Notes under the pieces: model-generated
Database searches by the model: none
Told to the model about the DNA's origin: nothing
What the model saw: only the letters and a program-made list of their open reading frames with translations
Part shown: piece by piece, positions 62,668 through 64,000 of the stretch
Position numbering within the stretch: the stretch's first letter is position 1
How the letters are laid out: every line of letters starts with the position of its first letter
Position numbers and translations under genes: made by a program
NCBI RefSeq assembly: GCF_025716945.1
Contig: NZ_JAOVZT010000002.1
Span: 30,089 to 94,088 of the forward strand
Length of the DNA stretch: 64,000 nucleotides
Reading direction: 5' to 3'
Origin: Geodermatophilus sp. YIM 151500
GTDB lineage: Bacteria; Actinomycetota; Actinomycetes; Mycobacteriales; Geodermatophilaceae

Positions 62668-64000
62668 ATGAGCGCAGACCAGGCGTCACCGGCCCCGGCA
62701 CACCCCGACGCGGAGGTGCCGGCCGAGCACGAGGTGCCCGACGTCCTGCAGCTGGCCGGGCTGTTCCCTGCGGCCACCCGGGAGCGATGGCGCGAGCTGG
62801 TCGCGGGGGTGCTGTCCAAGGCCGGCCGCACCGACCTGCCCGACCCGGTGGAGGACGCGCTGCGGCGCGCCGTCGCGACCGGCGTCGAGGTGGCGCCGCT
62901 CTACACCGCGGAGGACGCCGGTGACCTGCCTGCGGCGGCGGGTCTGCCGGGTCTGCCGCCGTTCGTCCGCGGTTCCCGCGCCGGTGCGGCGCTGCCGGGC
63001 GGGACGGTCCCCGGCGGCACGGCGGCGGGGGGCACGCTGGCACCCGGTGAGGACGGCGGGGTGCCGGCCGGCTGGGACGTCCGCCAGCGGCACGCCGACC
63101 CCGACGTCGCCCGGACCAGGGAGGCGATCGCCGCCGACCTGGAGAACGGGGTCACCTCGCTGTGGCTGGTGCTCGGCGACGGGGCCGTCCCTGTCGGCGC
63201 GCTGGGCGAGGTGCTGGCCGACGTCTACCTGGACCTCGCGCCGGTCGCCGTGACCGGGGGCGGGGCGGATGGGGGCGTCGCCGCCGCCGAGGCGTTCCTC
63301 GACCTCGTCGAGGACCGCACCGACCTCGCGCCGGGCGGCTCGCTGGGGCTGGACCCGCTGGGCCTGCAGGCCGTCACCGGGGAGCCGCAGGACCTCTCCG
63401 GGCTGGCCGCCCTCGCCCGCCGGGCGGCCGCGCACGACGGCCTGCGGACCGTCGTCGCCGACGGCACGGTCTTCGCCGACGCGGGCGGCTCGGCGGTGGA
63501 GGAGCTGGGCTGCGCGCTGGCCGCCGGCGTGGCCTACCTCCGGGCGCTGACCGACCCCGCGGACGGCGGCCCGGGCCTGACCGTCGACGAGGCGGTGCGG
63601 GCGGTCGAGTTCCGCCTCTCGGCGTCGGCCGACCAGTTCACGACCATCGCCGCGCTGCGCGCCGCGCGCCGGCTGTGGGACCGGGTCGGCGAGGTCAGCG
63701 GCGCCTCGCCCGACGTGCGGGCCATGCGCCAGCACGCGGTCACCTCGTCGGTGATGGCGGCCCGCCGCGATCCGTACGTCAACCTGCTGCGGACGACGGT
63801 GGCCTGCTTCGCCGCGGGCGTGGGCGGCGCCGACGTGGTCACCGTGCAACCCTTCGACGCCGCGCTGGGCCTGCCCGACGCGTTCTCCCGCCGGATCGCC
63901 CGCAACACCCAGAGCCTGCTCGTCGAGGAGGCGTCGCTGGCCCGGGTGCTCGACCCGGCCGGCGGCTCCTGGTACGTCGAGTCGCTGACCGACTCGCTGG
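62668..64000 (+). CDS. mutA: Methylmalonyl-CoA mutase small subunit (partial, 3' end beyond window)
   Basis: The first 444 residues are visible, with no stop before the window edge. The N-terminal linker (DVLQLAGLFPAATRERWRELV) fits the small beta subunit, and a Gly/Pro/Thr-rich insert with GGT repeats lies near residues 108-130. The barrel follows, with GWDVRQRHADPD, RAVEFRLSASADQFTTIAALRAARRLW, and ARNTQSLLVEEASLARVLDPAGGSWYVE. It pairs with MutB to convert succinyl-CoA and methylmalonyl-CoA. The ATG at 62668 has AGGGGTGAC upstream. mutB is expected next. Confidence 0.92.
   Translation, partial: MSADQASPAPAHPDAEVPAEHEVPDVLQLAGLFPAATRERWRELVAGVLSKAGRTDLPDPVEDALRRAVATGVEVAPLYTAEDAGDLPAAAGLPGLPPFVRGSRAGAALPGGTVPGGTAAGGTLAPGEDGGVPAGWDVRQRHADPDVARTREAIAADLENGVTSLWLVLGDGAVPVGALGEVLADVYLDLAPVAVTGGGADGGVAAAEAFLDLVEDRTDLAPGGSLGLDPLGLQAVTGEPQDLSGLAALARRAAAHDGLRTVVADGTVFADAGGSAVEELGCALAAGVAYLRALTDPADGGPGLTVDEAVRAVEFRLSASADQFTTIAALRAARRLWDRVGEVSGASPDVRAMRQHAVTSSVMAARRDPYVNLLRTTVACFAAGVGGADVVTVQPFDAALGLPDAFSRRIARNTQSLLVEEASLARVLDPAGGSWYVESLTDSL

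Overview
The window is very GC-rich, with GTG starts about as common as ATG. It carries a DUF222/HNH (13E12-type) endonuclease gene. Its gene order matches actinobacterial blocks known from Mycobacterium (the Rv0950c-Rv0957 and Rv3307-Rv3315c neighbourhoods) and Streptomyces (sucCD-purNH-folD-DUF3017-mdh). I read it as an actinobacterial chromosome, probably Geodermatophilaceae (Blastococcus, Geodermatophilus or Modestobacter type). The family-level call is an inference. I see no tRNA, rRNA, CRISPR array, prophage or intact transposase. Bases 1-96 hold no gene I can support.

Layout. 0.1-3.5 kb: secreted M23 peptidase, lipase-like hydrolase, a membrane protein and an IcmB-type B12-binding subunit. 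3.6-14.5 kb: central metabolism, with sucC-sucD, a PerM-like DUF6350 membrane protein, purN-purH, a pentapeptide-repeat protein, folD-DUF3017, mdh and icd. 14.5-24.4 kb: a CAP-domain protein, a CNNM/CorC protein, galE, an aminotransferase, trpS, a 2H-phosphoesterase-like protein, YihY and a D,D-carboxypeptidase. 24.7-34.9 kb: a nucleoside uptake and salvage block (BMP lipoprotein, ABC ATPase, two permeases, cdd, deoA, a separate two-gene ABC exporter, add). 35-40.5 kb: DEAD-box helicase, an internally duplicated acidic protein of unknown function, a universal stress protein and an APC permease. 40.5-46.8 kb: an accessory stretch with several broken genes (TOPRIM nuclease, membrane protein, DUF4188, SDR) among intact MFS, hydrolase, SRPBCC and VOC genes. 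47-50.3 kb: deoC with a full-length and a half-length aldehyde dehydrogenase. 50.5-64 kb: HNH endonuclease, upp, an oxidoreductase, two DUF805 proteins, a phosphosugar mutase/epimerase/purine nucleoside phosphorylase operon, GNAT, a YbdK-type carboxylate-amine ligase with an M20 amidohydrolase, a quinone oxidoreductase, and the start of mutA, which runs off the window.

How the genes work together. The ABC importer, cdd, deoA, add, purine nucleoside phosphorylase, phosphosugar mutase, deoC, the aldehyde dehydrogenases and upp form an almost complete route. Nucleosides are taken up, cut to bases and (deoxy)ribose-1-phosphate, isomerised to the 5-phosphate and cleaved to acetaldehyde and glyceraldehyde-3-phosphate, and the aldehyde is presumably oxidised. 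The first third joins four TCA-cycle genes to late purine synthesis and the folate one-carbon enzyme FolD.

Non-coding features. About a dozen genes have a TANNNT box ending 6-8 nt before the start codon, which predicts leaderless mRNAs. Structured repeats recur: a hairpin element placed directly after the stop codons of sucC, sucD and mdh, and a second dispersed palindrome whose copies differ by compensatory stem changes.
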